A DNA stretch of 27,805 nucleotides from Euprymna scolopes (lineage: Eukaryota > Mollusca > Cephalopoda > Sepiida > Sepiolidae). The stretch spans positions 66,954,409 through 66,982,213 of the forward strand of contig CM044488.1 in the NCBI GenBank assembly GCA_024364805.1, in the 5' to 3' direction. This document shows, one piece after another, positions 11,370 through 20,346 of this stretch. A model generated the notes under the pieces. It had not been told where the DNA came from, made no database searches, and saw only the letters and a program-made list of their open reading frames with translations. The position numbers and the translations under genes were made by a program. Numbering within the stretch: position 1 is the first letter of the stretch; each line of letters opens with the position of its first letter.

Positions 11370-12247
11370 ATGCCACGACTTTCTCTTAGTGATCGTCAGG
11401 AGCTCATTAATCTCCACCTTTCTGGTTTATCCAATCGAGAAATTGGCTGCAGATTGAAATGTGATTAGAAAACGGTACGAAAGACTGTGCAAAAGCACCA
11501 AAACACTGGCAGTGTTCGTGATGCCCCTAAATCTGGTCGTACTATAGTTACTTCTAACAGGGAAGACAATGCTATCAAGATTCTCAGCCTAAGAAACAAA
11601 TTGCTCGCCAAATCCAACAACAGTGCAATCTTGTTAAAAAGTGCTCTCTTTCTACTGTTAAGAACAGATTAAAGGAATTTAAGTTGCGAGCATATATTGC
11701 AAGACGCAAGCCAATGATTTCTGTGAAGAACAGAAAGCACCGTCTGAACTTTGTCAGATGCAATGAAGATCATGACTCTTCATATTGGTCAAAAGTGCTT
11801 TTTAGCGACGAAAACAAGTTCAATAGGTTAGGCAGTGATGGTAGGCAGTACATCCGTCAGATGAAAGACGAAGAATTTAATCCTAGGTACTCAGTTTCAA
11901 CGCTGCAAGATGGTGGAGGTTCAGTTTTGGATGATAATCCCATCTTCATGTAGGATAATGCTCCCATTCACAAAGCTGGCAATGTCAAGAGGTTCCTGGA
12001 AGAGCATGATATTCCATGTTTCGATTAGTCTGCACAATCTCCAGGCCTCAATCCTATCAAAAGCATATGGCATTACATCAAGCAACAGCTATGCAATGAT
12101 AAAATTTCAAATGTGGAAGATCTTTGGACAAAACTGAAAGAAAAGTGGGATGCCCTTTCCCCGGAGTATTGCTGTAGTCTAATTTAAGGAATTTCTTAAA
12201 GATTGCAGGCTGTCAAATTGCAGAAGGGCTATGCTACTAAATATTAA
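11370..12247 (+). pseudogene. Tc1 transposase, inactivated DD34E
   Basis: The ATG at 11370 opens MPRLSLSDRQELINLHLSG, the paired-like helix-turn-helix DNA-binding region of Tc1 transposases, followed by a GRPR-like SGRT. A stop (TAG, 11466) follows the first helix-turn-helix, and a frame change lies between about 11590 and 11680. The catalytic part then reads LFSDENKF, with the first Asp at 11807, and DNAPIH, with the second Asp at 11954. The third catalytic position is 34 residues further on, in NPIKSIW (codon at 12059), where Lys replaces the expected Glu. The first and second Asp are only 49 residues apart against roughly 90 in the family, so about 40 residues are deleted. More stops occur at 11951, 12026 and near the C-terminus, which ends QKGYATKY. 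Confidence 0.95.
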
Positions 12248-12321
12248 CTAGTTCATTATGTTCATGTTGTATTTGTGTTGCATTAATGTCCTAAAGTTAC
12301 ATTTAAATAACAATTTTCCAT

Positions 12322-12542
12322 TGTGCAGACTTTCTTTTTGCCTCCTCAATTTGAAGTTATTTTTTTTAAATTGACGTAGACACTAAAATATTCCAATTAA
12401 AAGTCAAATATGAACAGGTAAACTTATAGAAGAATAAAAGGCCAATCAAATGCGGTATAGCTTGTTTAAACAGTTACATTAAATTTAGCTTAAATTTGCA
12501 GTTTTTTAAAAAATTACAAGTGCGGGCTTTCTTTTTGCCGTG
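12322..12542 (-). repeat. Right terminal inverted repeat of the Tc1 element
   Basis: This is the inverse counterpart of the left TIR, with inner and outer direct repeats about 180 bp apart. Divergence between the two TIRs is visible but modest. Confidence 0.93.
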
Positions 12543-12544
12543 TA

Positions 12545-13710
12545 TATCCTCTATCTCTTTAATAATTATGCACAGTGGTATCTATAATTGAAATGGCGCT
12601 TTTGGTGAACACATTTGAAAATCAAAAAGAACAATCAAGATAAATGTTTAAAGGCTTTCATAATCAAACTCAATTGATATGAAAACATGACAGTGCATAA
12701 AAAGATTCTTTTTTCAGAGTAAAATATGAGTTTTCTTATCAATGAGTCAATAATGGCTATGATCTGAGGAAATGTGGGTTCGTCTGATGACGCTGTCCAA
12801 AAATATAAGTTGTCATATAAATGAATGAAAATACATTTGTACCTCAAATTGAGTTTTTGTAATGATTAGAATATAACAATTGTTTGGATTAAAACTTCAA
12901 TTATGTTGTTTGAGTGGAAAAATGGTCATTCATTATTAAAAATAAAACAAAAACATCTACGTTTCTCCAGAAAATAAATAACCACATTGTATTTCATTAG
13001 AATTTGACATTTGAGGATGGCTGCTACTCTGTATCTATCTGTAGAGTTTTTTGCAATAATGGAATCTTCTGTTCATAATGTTCTGTACTCTTGTGAACCC
13101 ATGACCTTTATCAGGTTGTTGTGTCGTTCTACAGTAATTTTCTCTTGTGTTATCTATGAGACATCATGGCTACTTATTAGTAAGCATCCGTTTCCAAATA
13201 ACACATGACAAGTTGTACTGCATTCTACATAGTGCCAATAAGTTTTTATTTTGTTACTATTTCCTTCCCTTATTTTACTCAAAATAGAAGGAACAAAGGA
13301 GTTCATACCAAAGATTTTTAATTGGAGGTAGTAATTTTTGTAAACGTCTTTTTTTTTTTTTTTTTCTTTTTTAATAATAAATTTAGATCATTTGAACTTT
13401 TCTCATCTTATTATATTCACGTTTCAATCAATGTAATCTCTGATCTTCAAAACATGGGTACTTTCTAGTTGAATTTGTGAACCTTTGTGTTTTGGAATTT
13501 TTAGGATTACCATATTGACCTGGGATGACCACATAATGCTTGGAAGGTTGTTAATCATTAACAAACTCATTATTTTAATTTTTCACCTTTTCTGTCTTGT
13601 GCTGAGAGTAGGTGCTTCGTGCATGAATTCCAAATTTTCCTACAACAGGGTCGCCGTGTTTTGTAAAACTGTTAACAACTGCATGTATACTCTGAGGCAA
13701 ATATACATAA
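12545..13710. other. Gene-free AT-rich spacer
   Basis: Short open frames (for example 12635-12847 minus and 13011-13208 plus) show no domain and no conserved start context. A T-run lies at about 13350-13373. I see nothing else. Confidence 0.55.
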
Positions 13711-13741
<31 letters not shown>

Positions 13742-14130
13742 GGGACTCACCACTTATCAAGGCCTGGAGATCACTCGAGGATAAGGGTTAATTAATGTGC
13801 ATAAGTCAATGGGGCAATATTTTAGTATTCATTAGTAGTGAAAATTTGATAAATTAGATTACTTAAGAGGAAAACTCGTCAAGAACTTGTTTACATTGGA
13901 CTTGAAGACGACCATATTGTCGTCAGCTGGGAAGCATGGAAATGGAAGAAAGTTCCATAGGCATGCAGTTCTAAGAAAGAAGCTTTGTTCATGGAATCTA
14001 GGTTTAGGCACAGATAAAGAATGGGTGAAATTATTAGTTCTTTCAGCTAGACAAGTGTTTTTGTGAAAGTTTGGCAAGGGGGACTAAAATTGGAGCTCAG
14101 ATGAGCACTTACTATGACAATAACGATAAG
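13711..14130 (-). pseudogene. Jockey/CR1-group LINE 3' end with A-tail
   Basis: The T-run at 13711-13737 is the A-tail of a minus-strand element. Next to it, 13738-13790 repeats the 3' end found at 17540-17592, including GGCCTTGATAAGTGGTGA. Further in, the minus strand encodes the same ORF2 C-terminus as the LINE at 16311-17606: SSNFSPPCQTFTK, then (one frame over) LAERTNNFTHSLSVPKPRF, HEQSFFLRTACLWN and FKSNVNKFL, with a stop at about 13859. The copy is 5'-truncated at about 14130, where it meets an unrelated LINE. Confidence 0.9.
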
Positions 14131-14880
14131 ACAGTTACAGTTGTTAGTTTGCCCACTGAAATCAATTGTGTTGCCAGGGTTGGTGAATTTATTGACTCTT
14201 TCGACACCTGCAACTATTTCTGTTTCCATAGAAGTCAGATTTGAAGTTATCTGCATCTGTTACACTTAGTACAGACAGGATGTAACCCATTTTGTAACAA
14301 CACTTGTTGCACGTCCTGCATTTGATGGCAATTGAGCCAGTATTGAACTTACAGCTGATGCATAGGTATTTGCCTTGTGGGACATATATTGTCTCTTTAG
14401 CATCAGGTATGCAGTTTTTTGTCAGTTCATTAAAAATGATTATGAACGAGTGAAATATTGATCCATGATGCAATCCTACCGTTATTTCTAGGTGATTAGG
14501 GAGCATGCCCGCAACACTCTGTTATGGTCGATTTACGTCCACTATTTGTTTGGGAAAAGATTTGCAACTGAGGGCCCAAGGGATCACTTTTGACACCTTA
14601 TCAAAGACCTTTTCTAGAACAATGAAAACGTGAAAAAGTTGCTTTTTACTTTGGAGGAACATCTCACAGTTTATTCAGTCGAAATAAAAGAGCATCTATT
14701 GCCAACTTTGGTGTTCAAAAGCCTAACTGTTCATTTCAATCAAGAGGAGGATCCAAGTCATGAATATTCTTTCATAGCTCTTCAAGCCATGCTCAAGGAA
14801 TCTTCGTCCTCTATAACCTTTATAAAATGGGACTGATGTTATGATTTTAGTGTAACATCTTTTTCTTGGGGGGATGAGGA
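14131..14880 (-). pseudogene. RTE-type LINE RT fragment
   Basis: Minus-strand pieces, in order, match RTE-type reverse transcriptase. SVPFYKG and RRFLEHGLKSYERI come first (about 14720-14835), then KKQLFHVFIVLEKVFDKV (about 14590-14650) and VGLHHGSI, cognate of the G-V-x-Q-G-S motif (about 14455-14480). After these comes GKYLCISCKFNTGSIAIKC with further Cys residues, matching the Cys-rich insert seen in this RTE group. The YADD block between the last two is missing. Downstream, VNKFTNPGNTID resembles the family's NKFCYLGD region. Stops and frame changes are frequent, so this is an old copy. Confidence 0.75.
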
Positions 14881-15205
14881 TTGATAATTTGTATTAAGTT
14901 CTAAAAGATGCATATGAAGGTTACAGCGGTCAAAACGTTTTGAATATAACAACTATGATGATAATACTAGTTCAAACAATCCAAATTATCATCTCAAAAA
15001 ATCCGAAACAGAAACATTTTATTTCAAATATATAAAACGAAAAAGAGCCATTGCACGATAGATAATTTTTGTTTTGGTTTCTCAAAAAATAGACAAAACC
15101 TGGAAGCATCTTGTTTACTTAGAACTTTAACAAGCTTACCTTGCAATAAATCAATCCAGAGTTACAAATACCAATTTATCTTAGATCATTGCAGAAGATT
15201 GGCAT
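14881..15205. other. Gene-free AT-rich spacer
   Basis: I see no coding, repeat or RNA signal here. Confidence 0.5.
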
Positions 15206-15780
15206 TGATTGTCTCCTTTTTTTTCTCTCTCTTTTTTCATCTACCCAGTCTCTCTCCCCTTTACTCATATTCTTGCATTCCTAGCTTGATACTTGTATCC
15301 CTTTATCAATTGCACTACGCCTGCCTTCACACCGACCAGCACATGCACATTCTGTATTTAACCTGCTTCTCATTTTTTCTCCCTTGTCTCTATATTATGT
15401 GCCATTCCTTTAACTTCTCAGATTTATTTTCTTTGTTTCTTGTGTTTTTGTTTCGTTTTCTCTTCCATTCTTACGTTTTTGTAATTATTTTATTTTTTAA
15501 TCCTTTTCCAATTGGAGTTTTTTGTTTTATCCCATTCTCTTCAATTACATTAATGATTCATATTCTCATATATAATTCATTTCTCCTATTTTTGACTGAT
15601 TTTCCCTGCTTCTCTTCGTTTATTTCTTGTTTCATGCCTTAATTAAACCTTTTTTAATCTCATTTTTTCTCTCCTCCATTATTATTTTTGCCTCTCCATA
15701 ATTTCCCTTTTGCTTCATCATCCCCACATCCTTTATTCTTTTTGTTCTTTTTTTTTTCTTAGTGCAATGCTATTTCATTT
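15206..15780 (+). repeat. Pyrimidine-rich tract
   Basis: The plus strand is strongly T- and C-biased for nearly 600 bases, but without a clear tandem unit. It yields a 147-codon hydrophobic frame (15199-15642) that lacks an ATG start and is explained by the base composition. Confidence 0.75.
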
Positions 15781-16310
15781 GTCCCTAATCCAACATGGCT
15801 GACAAATGTAAAACAATGCCAATTTTAACGTTTCGACCCTTAATGTCTAATACATAGTTTGAGAAATCAAAAGGCTCACAATTTTTTTTCTCTATTCAAA
15901 AAAAACAACTTTTTTATTTATATTAAACGTATTTGATTGTTAAGTTTTAAAAAATATTGTCTTAAAATAAAAAAGTTATTTTTGTTTAAAGTTTAAGTCC
16001 AATTGAATCATAAAAAATGAGTAAAATATTTTATGGTGGATATTTTGAATTTGGCTAACTAAACTGAAAAGTCCCCTTTTCTTTCTCTTCTAACAAGAGC
16101 AGACACCAAAATACCTAAAAGCAATAAAAAAAAAATTAAAAAAAAACAAACTTTTCCCTGGAAAATTGAAAATAATTCATTCAAATAAAAACTTTCATTT
16201 TAGTTTTGTAACTCTTTTTATAAGATAAAGAAAAAGAAAAATATACACAGCCTTTGTTGCTCATTATATAATATTACACCTGTTGCTAATCTAATAAAAA
16301 TAATTTAATT
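15781..16310. other. Gene-free AT-rich spacer
   Basis: AT-rich with many A-runs. No coding signal. At 15824-15840 the minus strand has a GAC/GUC hairpin before GAAAC that faintly recalls a hammerhead, but the CUGANGA core is absent. Confidence 0.5.
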
Positions 16311-17606
16311 CCGCTCTGCAAGATCTACCGCAGATGTGCTGACGGTTATATCCCACAGGATTAGTGAATCAAAGGCTTCCTTTCTAGGGCAATTGCTCTT
16401 GACATATCTAAGGCCTTCTACAAGGTATGGCATAAGGGTCTACTTCACAAGATTTCCAGCTACGGTATAACTGGAAATGTTTTCTCAATCATTAAATCAT
16501 TTCTCTCCGATAGGCTCATAAGAGTAGTGGTAGATGGACAAAAATCGGAGGCCTGCAATATAAATGCTGGAGTCCCTCACGGGTCAATCCTGGGCCCAAC
16601 TCTCTTCCTAATCTACATCAATGACCTCCCTAAACACATACTTAAATCATTCGTTGACATCTATGCTGATGACACGACCATCTACGGCAACATATCAAAG
16701 GCTGTAAATGACAAAGTTCTCTCTGATTCTCTCTCCTCTGATCTCGAGCGCGTGGTTCAGTGGGGGAAGATGTGGCTGGTTACCTTTAATGCATCCAAAA
16801 CCAAACTCCTATCCTTACATCATCAACGCTCTGATCCCCATCTGGCATCAATTGGGATGGATGGCTCTCGTCTGGGTGAGGCCTCGTGTTTTGACAAGCT
16901 TCTGGGTTTGACCTTTACTCCTGATCTGAAATGGAACACGTACATCAAGTCTGTTGCCAAGGTCGCTGGAAAGATGGTGAGATCCTTCTACCGCTCCAGA
17001 AGATATCTCACTACTGATGCAATTCTCTATCTATATAAAAGCCAAGTACGTTCAAGGATGGAATACTGTTGCCATATCTGGGCAGGAGCTGCTAAAAATA
17101 GCCTATCCTGCCTTGACAGAGTACAAAATAGACTTCGTGGCTTAGTGGGGGATGCCCTTTTCTCTACCCTTCAACCTGTCTCCCACAGAAGAGACGTTGC
17201 GAGCCTATCATTATTTTATCGTTATTTTCATGGCAGGTGCTCGTCTGAACTCCAATCTCTGGTCCCCCCTTGCCAATCTTTCACGAAAAACACCCGTCTA
17301 GCTGAATCCACTGTGAAAAATTTCCCCCACTCTATATCTGTGCCTAAATCAAAACGCGGATTCCATGAACAAAGCTTCTTTGTTAGAACTGCACGCCTGT
17401 GGAACTCTGTTCCGTCTGCCTGCTTCCCACTGGACTACAACTTGGATGTGTTCAAGTCCAACGTTAACAAATTCCTAATGAACCGCCCCCTTAAGTAAAC
17501 ACTTCATGAAATCTCCACACTAACGTAATGTACTTGCAATAACCCTTATCCCTGAGTGGCTTCCGGGCCTTGATAAGTGGTGATCACTGTGTAAAAAAAA
17601 AAAAAA
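16311..17606 (+). pseudogene. Jockey/CR1-group LINE, RT to 3' end
   Basis: This is the best-preserved coding relic in the window. FRSARSTADVLTVISHRI begins in one frame. After a frame change near 16373 the frame stays open from 16374 to the stop at 17498 (375 codons). RT landmarks are AIALDISKAF (motif A Asp kept, with Tyr where Asp is usual in AFDKVWH), VPHGSILGPTLFLIYINDLP, the catalytic YADD at 16662-16673, GKMWLVTFNASKTK, and the C-terminal MEYCCHIWAGA and HEQSFFVRTARLWN blocks. A 94-base 3' UTR and an A-tail (17593-17606) follow. The endonuclease and N-terminal RT are missing, so it is a 5'-truncated retrotransposition product. It uses AT-poorer, more coding-like codons than its surroundings. 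Confidence 0.93.
17499..17606 (+). other. LINE 3' UTR and A-tail
   Basis: It includes ACCCTTATCCCTGAGTGG and GGCCTTGATAAGTGGTGA, repeated on the minus strand at 13738-13790. Shared 3' ends of this kind are what the element's RT recognises in target-primed copying (family knowledge). Confidence 0.85.
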
Positions 17607-17693
17607 GATATTATGGTCTTGGTTTTTTATTTTCTGGAAGTTATGTTAGCCTATATGTGCTAAATCTCTGGCTTGGACAATAAGATTTTATTA

Positions 17694-18376
17694 TTTTTTT
17701 TTTTTTTAATTTATTTTTTATTCATTATTCACCTCAAACAAGGCACATTACCACTTGTACATAAGGGGCTACCGTTTAGAACCATGTCTAACAAGGCACT
17801 ATGTAATGAGTTCAGCAGCAAGATATCTATTCACATTGCATTTAAATTTCTACAAGTTTAGTACAGTTAGGGAAGCAGGAGACAGAGGGAATTCTAGAGC
17901 CCAGCAGTTTGAGAGAAGAAATTAGATTAGAAAGTTTTCCAGTATCTAGGAACTGCTACATTGAAGGTGTGGAATTTTGCTGTTTGAGTTAGTTGTGAGG
18001 GGGGGTATTCACTTTGATGTGGGGAGGCAAGTGCTATGAGTTCGTCAGAGCACATTTCATTAAACTATTTTTATAACAGGCATAGGGGTGCAAAATTGTG
18101 TTGATAGGACAGAGATTGGAGTTTGGTTGACAGTGCAAGACCTATTAGGTTGGATACTCTTTTTTGAGGGCCCTGTCTAAGAGGGAGATACTAGTAGTGG
18201 ATGCAAAAGTTCAGATGTGGCAACAATATTCCATGCATGGACGAATGGTGGCTTTCTAGATATACAGGATACTATCAAATGTGAGTAGTTTTCTAGTGTG
18301 GTAGCAAGAGCTCATCTTTTTTGCAGCAACCTTGGCAATGTCTTCAATGTACTTGTTCCAACTCCTGTTGCCTGTG
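17694..18376 (-). pseudogene. Second Jockey/CR1-type LINE family, 3' fragment
   Basis: The T-run at 17694-17707 is a minus-strand A-tail. From 18376 leftward, the minus strand encodes GNRSWNKYIEDIAKVAAKK, then TIRPCMEYCCHI, LLDRALKKRVSNLIGLALS, QSLSYQHN and FNEMCSDELIALASP, with scattered stops. The blocks align with the C-terminal part of the neighbouring LINE's RT ORF (WNTYIKSVAKVAGK, RMEYCCHIWAG), but the sequence differs enough to be another family of the same group. It is cut at 18376/18377 by a CAGGG-type end. Confidence 0.87.
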
Positions 18377-18600
18377 CAGGGTTCGTACAGACTTGAAAAG
18401 TCCTTGAATTTTGAATTTTGCCTTGAAAAGGTCTTATTTCTATTATTACCTTGAAAAATCCTTAAAAATATGGAAAATTTCTTGTAAAGCCCTTGAAAAT
18501 TTGTGTCAAAATATTAAAAATGAAATCGAAATGAATGCTATTAATTATGTTTTAAGTATTAATAAAGATACTATTAAATTATTTTTAAAATATTGAAAAT
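18377..18600 (+). mobile_element. hAT-like element end or fragment
   Basis: CAGGGTTCGTACAGACTTG starts abruptly where LINE coding sequence stops. It is followed by recurring CCTTGAAAA-type phrases at about 18391, 18420, 18451 and 18490. CAGGG fits the start of hAT terminal inverted repeats, and CCTTGAAAAGTCC-rich sequence is common in non-autonomous elements of that type (from memory). I cannot find a matching CCCTG end or a repeat of the preceding 8 bases downstream, so it is partial or misassigned. Confidence 0.5.
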
Positions 18601-18649
18601 AAAATCGAAATACATTGTTCTAAAATTGCATAGTATTGTGGCTACAATA

Positions 18650-18706
18650 GTTACGTCTCTTTATCACAAAGCTACCTTGGGTAGTTTCGTGATAAAGTGA
18701 CGTAAC
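18650..18706. repeat. 57-base imperfect palindrome
   Basis: Arms of 27 bases, starting GTTACGTC(T/A)CTTTATCAC and reaching (A)GCTACC, match at about 24 of 27 positions around a TTG loop. It may be the fused termini of a small inverted-repeat element. No flanking duplication is obvious. Confidence 0.8.
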
Positions 18707-19076
18707 TCCGTCTATTTTTGTTCTCATTTACAATTTGATATTTTTATTTTTATTTTTGAGTAGGGTGGGGGGAGTAGTGGCTTTTTATCTCTAAGAATAA
18801 TGGAGGACGGGAAGAAATCCAATACAAGTGGAAACATTGCTGGGAGAAACAGAAGGGCTGGTGATTTGTTTTGTTTTTTTTTTTTCTTTCCTAGGCTAGT
18901 TACCATCCTGATGCTTAAGTCTATTATACCGTACTGTTTCACACATAGCTAGGAGGAAAAGTAATGAATTCATAACTTTGCCAAAGGTGTTAAAGATTTA
19001 TGAACATGAATGGAACTTGAACATGCTAGGGCAAGTCAACATTTCATGCAATTAATCGTTATATCACTTCTAGTAA
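18707..19076. other. Gene-free spacer
   Basis: Mixed A/T-rich sequence with a GGGTGGGGGG run near 18762. I see no coding or RNA signal. Confidence 0.5.
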
Positions 19077-19149
19077 TGTACATATATGTATATATTATCT
19101 TTATATAAAGCTAGGTATGCATATATGTTAAAATATTTGTATATATGTA

Positions 19150-19310
19150 ACTAATTAAAAAATCATGAATTGTGTAATGAATTCTGGAACACGGCTGTTA
19201 GGTGTAAGGGGTTGTAATGTGGGTTATATTTAGTGCAACTTATTTTTATGCAAAAATGATAATGGAATGAAAGCCCTATATGAAACTATATTCTTTTATG
19301 AAAATTTTTC
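19150..19310 (+). repeat. Dispersed repeat of a second family, copy A
   Basis: It aligns by eye with 22562-22715. Shared blocks are ATGAATTCTGGAACAC or ATGGATTTCGGAATAC, GTAATGTG, TATATTTAGT and TGAAAGCCC(T/C)ATATGAAA. Both copies follow TA-rich sequence. I do not recognise the family and see no coding. Confidence 0.55.
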
Positions 19311-19374
19311 CCATGTGTTACTCATTCTTTTTTAAATTTCTCTTTAAAACTCGCTTGTTAATATCTCTTGTGTG

Positions 19375-19644
19375 ATTTCTCTTGCATGTGCACCGGCTGA
19401 ACTCTTTAACTAGTGTTTACAATTGTCACTGCAAACAGCTCCACCTCCCACCGCCCTCTTGCACGCATGACCTTGTTTGTCGGGCACACTTGCGGATAAG
19501 CTGCCCACTCAGATGGCTGCTGACTGCCACCTCCTTTATGGAAAAAAAAAAAAAAAAAAGGATTTTTTTTCTATTACTTATTTACTCTATGTACAAGTAT
19601 ATTACACTGAAAAAAAAAAGGATTTAATTTAAAAAAAATCCTTT
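19375..19644 (+). repeat. GC-richer segment ending in an A-run, then repeated tail
   Basis: Positions 19375-19540 are clearly GC-richer than the surroundings and run into an A-tract (about 19541-19559), as a retroposed copy would, but I see no tRNA-like promoter or duplication to prove it. AAAAAAAAAGGATTT occurs at 19551 and again at 19611. AAAAGGATTT and AAATCCTTTT form a perfect 10-bp hairpin at 19617-19643. Confidence 0.4.
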
Positions 19645-19740
19645 TGTTGTTGACTCTTTGTTTGATCATCTCAGGTGTGAGTCAACTCGATTTGAGAATC
19701 GTGCTATTAACTTTCATTCAACTATCTTTAGCTTTTAGCA

Positions 19741-19752
19741 GGAAATGTATGA
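19741..19752 (+). repeat. Left target-site duplication of the SINE
   Basis: GGAAATGTATGA, identical to 20096-20107. Confidence 0.92.
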
Positions 19753-20095
19753 TTGGTTGGTTGTTTTTGTTTTACGGCATATCAACCCTTTTCGGGTTAT
19801 TTAATGCCGAATCCAAAGATTTTGAAGAAAATTTTTTTTAATAGAGTATATTTGTTGTTTTCACGTCAGTTTCTATTTAACCCATAGTTGGGACCCTAAC
19901 AGGTACTACCACTCCAGGTCAGAGTGGACCTGGGAGCAATGGTAATTAAAGGGTGGCTCCACACTCCTCAAAGCCCACAAGCTGGGGCCTCACTACTGGA
20001 TATAGTTTAAGGTCATATTCAGGACCCCCATTGAAGGACTTTTACCCTCTGCAGGGGGGCAGTCGGCGTATTCTAATGCTCCACTGACAGGGCCC
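19753..20095 (-). mobile_element. tRNA-derived SINE with perfect 12-bp target duplication
   Basis: GGAAATGTATGA occurs at 19741-19752 and 20096-20107 and brackets a 343-base element. On the minus strand it starts with a tRNA-like head: TGTCAGTGGAGC matches a Pol III A box and D-arm, and GGTAAAAGTCC (20036-20046 on plus) matches a B box (GGTTCGAGTCC). The body contains a strong hairpin (CCAGGTC 19914-19920 with GACCTGG 19927-19933). The 3' end has a second hairpin (CGGCAT 19775-19780 with ATGCCG 19804-19809) and an AAAACAAAAACAACCAACC tail. The tail hairpin is probably what the partner LINE's RT recognises (inference). Confidence 0.87.
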
Positions 20096-20107
20096 GGAAA
20101 TGTATGA
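20096..20107 (+). repeat. Right target-site duplication of the SINE
   Basis: GGAAATGTATGA, identical to 19741-19752. No mismatch means the insertion is fairly young relative to the other elements here. Confidence 0.92.
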
Positions 20108-20128
20108 AGAGCAATTAAAAATATATAT

Positions 20129-20285
20129 ATATAGAAATCGCTCAAAACAAGGCATGAAGTCACTTGATGTAAAGAGCCTGCCCCTTAATATATATGTATA
20201 TATACACCTCTCAGGGTAAAAAATTAGCCAATAATGAATGTTATATGGATAGCTACCAAGAAAACATTAATTCTTCTTTGTGTTT
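20129..20285 (+). repeat. Dispersed repeat, copy B
   Basis: This is the counterpart of 4719-4850, beginning GAAATCGCTC. It is expanded internally by a TA-rich stretch. A weaker third match (GTAAAAATATCAC then GATCAAAA) lies at about 20591-20625 and corresponds to the middle of copy A. Confidence 0.55.
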
Positions 20286-20309
20286 TTTAAGAGTTAACTT
20301 TTTTCTAAT

Positions 20310-20346
<37 letters not shown>

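Larger units (their letters stand above)
11016..12542 (+). mobile_element. Tc1-like transposon with IR/DR ends
   Basis: The element lies between TA dinucleotides (11014-11015 and 12543-12544), starting CAGTGCCGGCAAAAAG. The terminal inverted repeats are about 220 bp. Each holds two copies of the GGCAAAAAGAAAGTC binding-site-like repeat: 11023-11041 and 11219-11238 on the left, 12323-12342 and 12520-12539 on the right. This IR/DR layout and the TA target are hallmarks of Tc1 elements of the Sleeping Beauty type. The right tip lacks three bases of the left tip. A single transposase gene, now broken, fills the centre. Confidence 0.95.

Noticed and set aside
15199-15642. 147-codon hydrophobic frame resembling a membrane protein
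   Set aside because: It has no ATG start and lies in a T/C-rich tract, where Phe, Leu and Ser codons are automatic.
15815-15860. Minus-strand hairpin followed by GAAACG, like stem II of a hammerhead
   Set aside because: The CUGANGA core is absent.
16708-16911. 67-codon plus-strand frame within the LINE
   Set aside because: It is an out-of-frame shadow of the RT ORF at 16374-17498.
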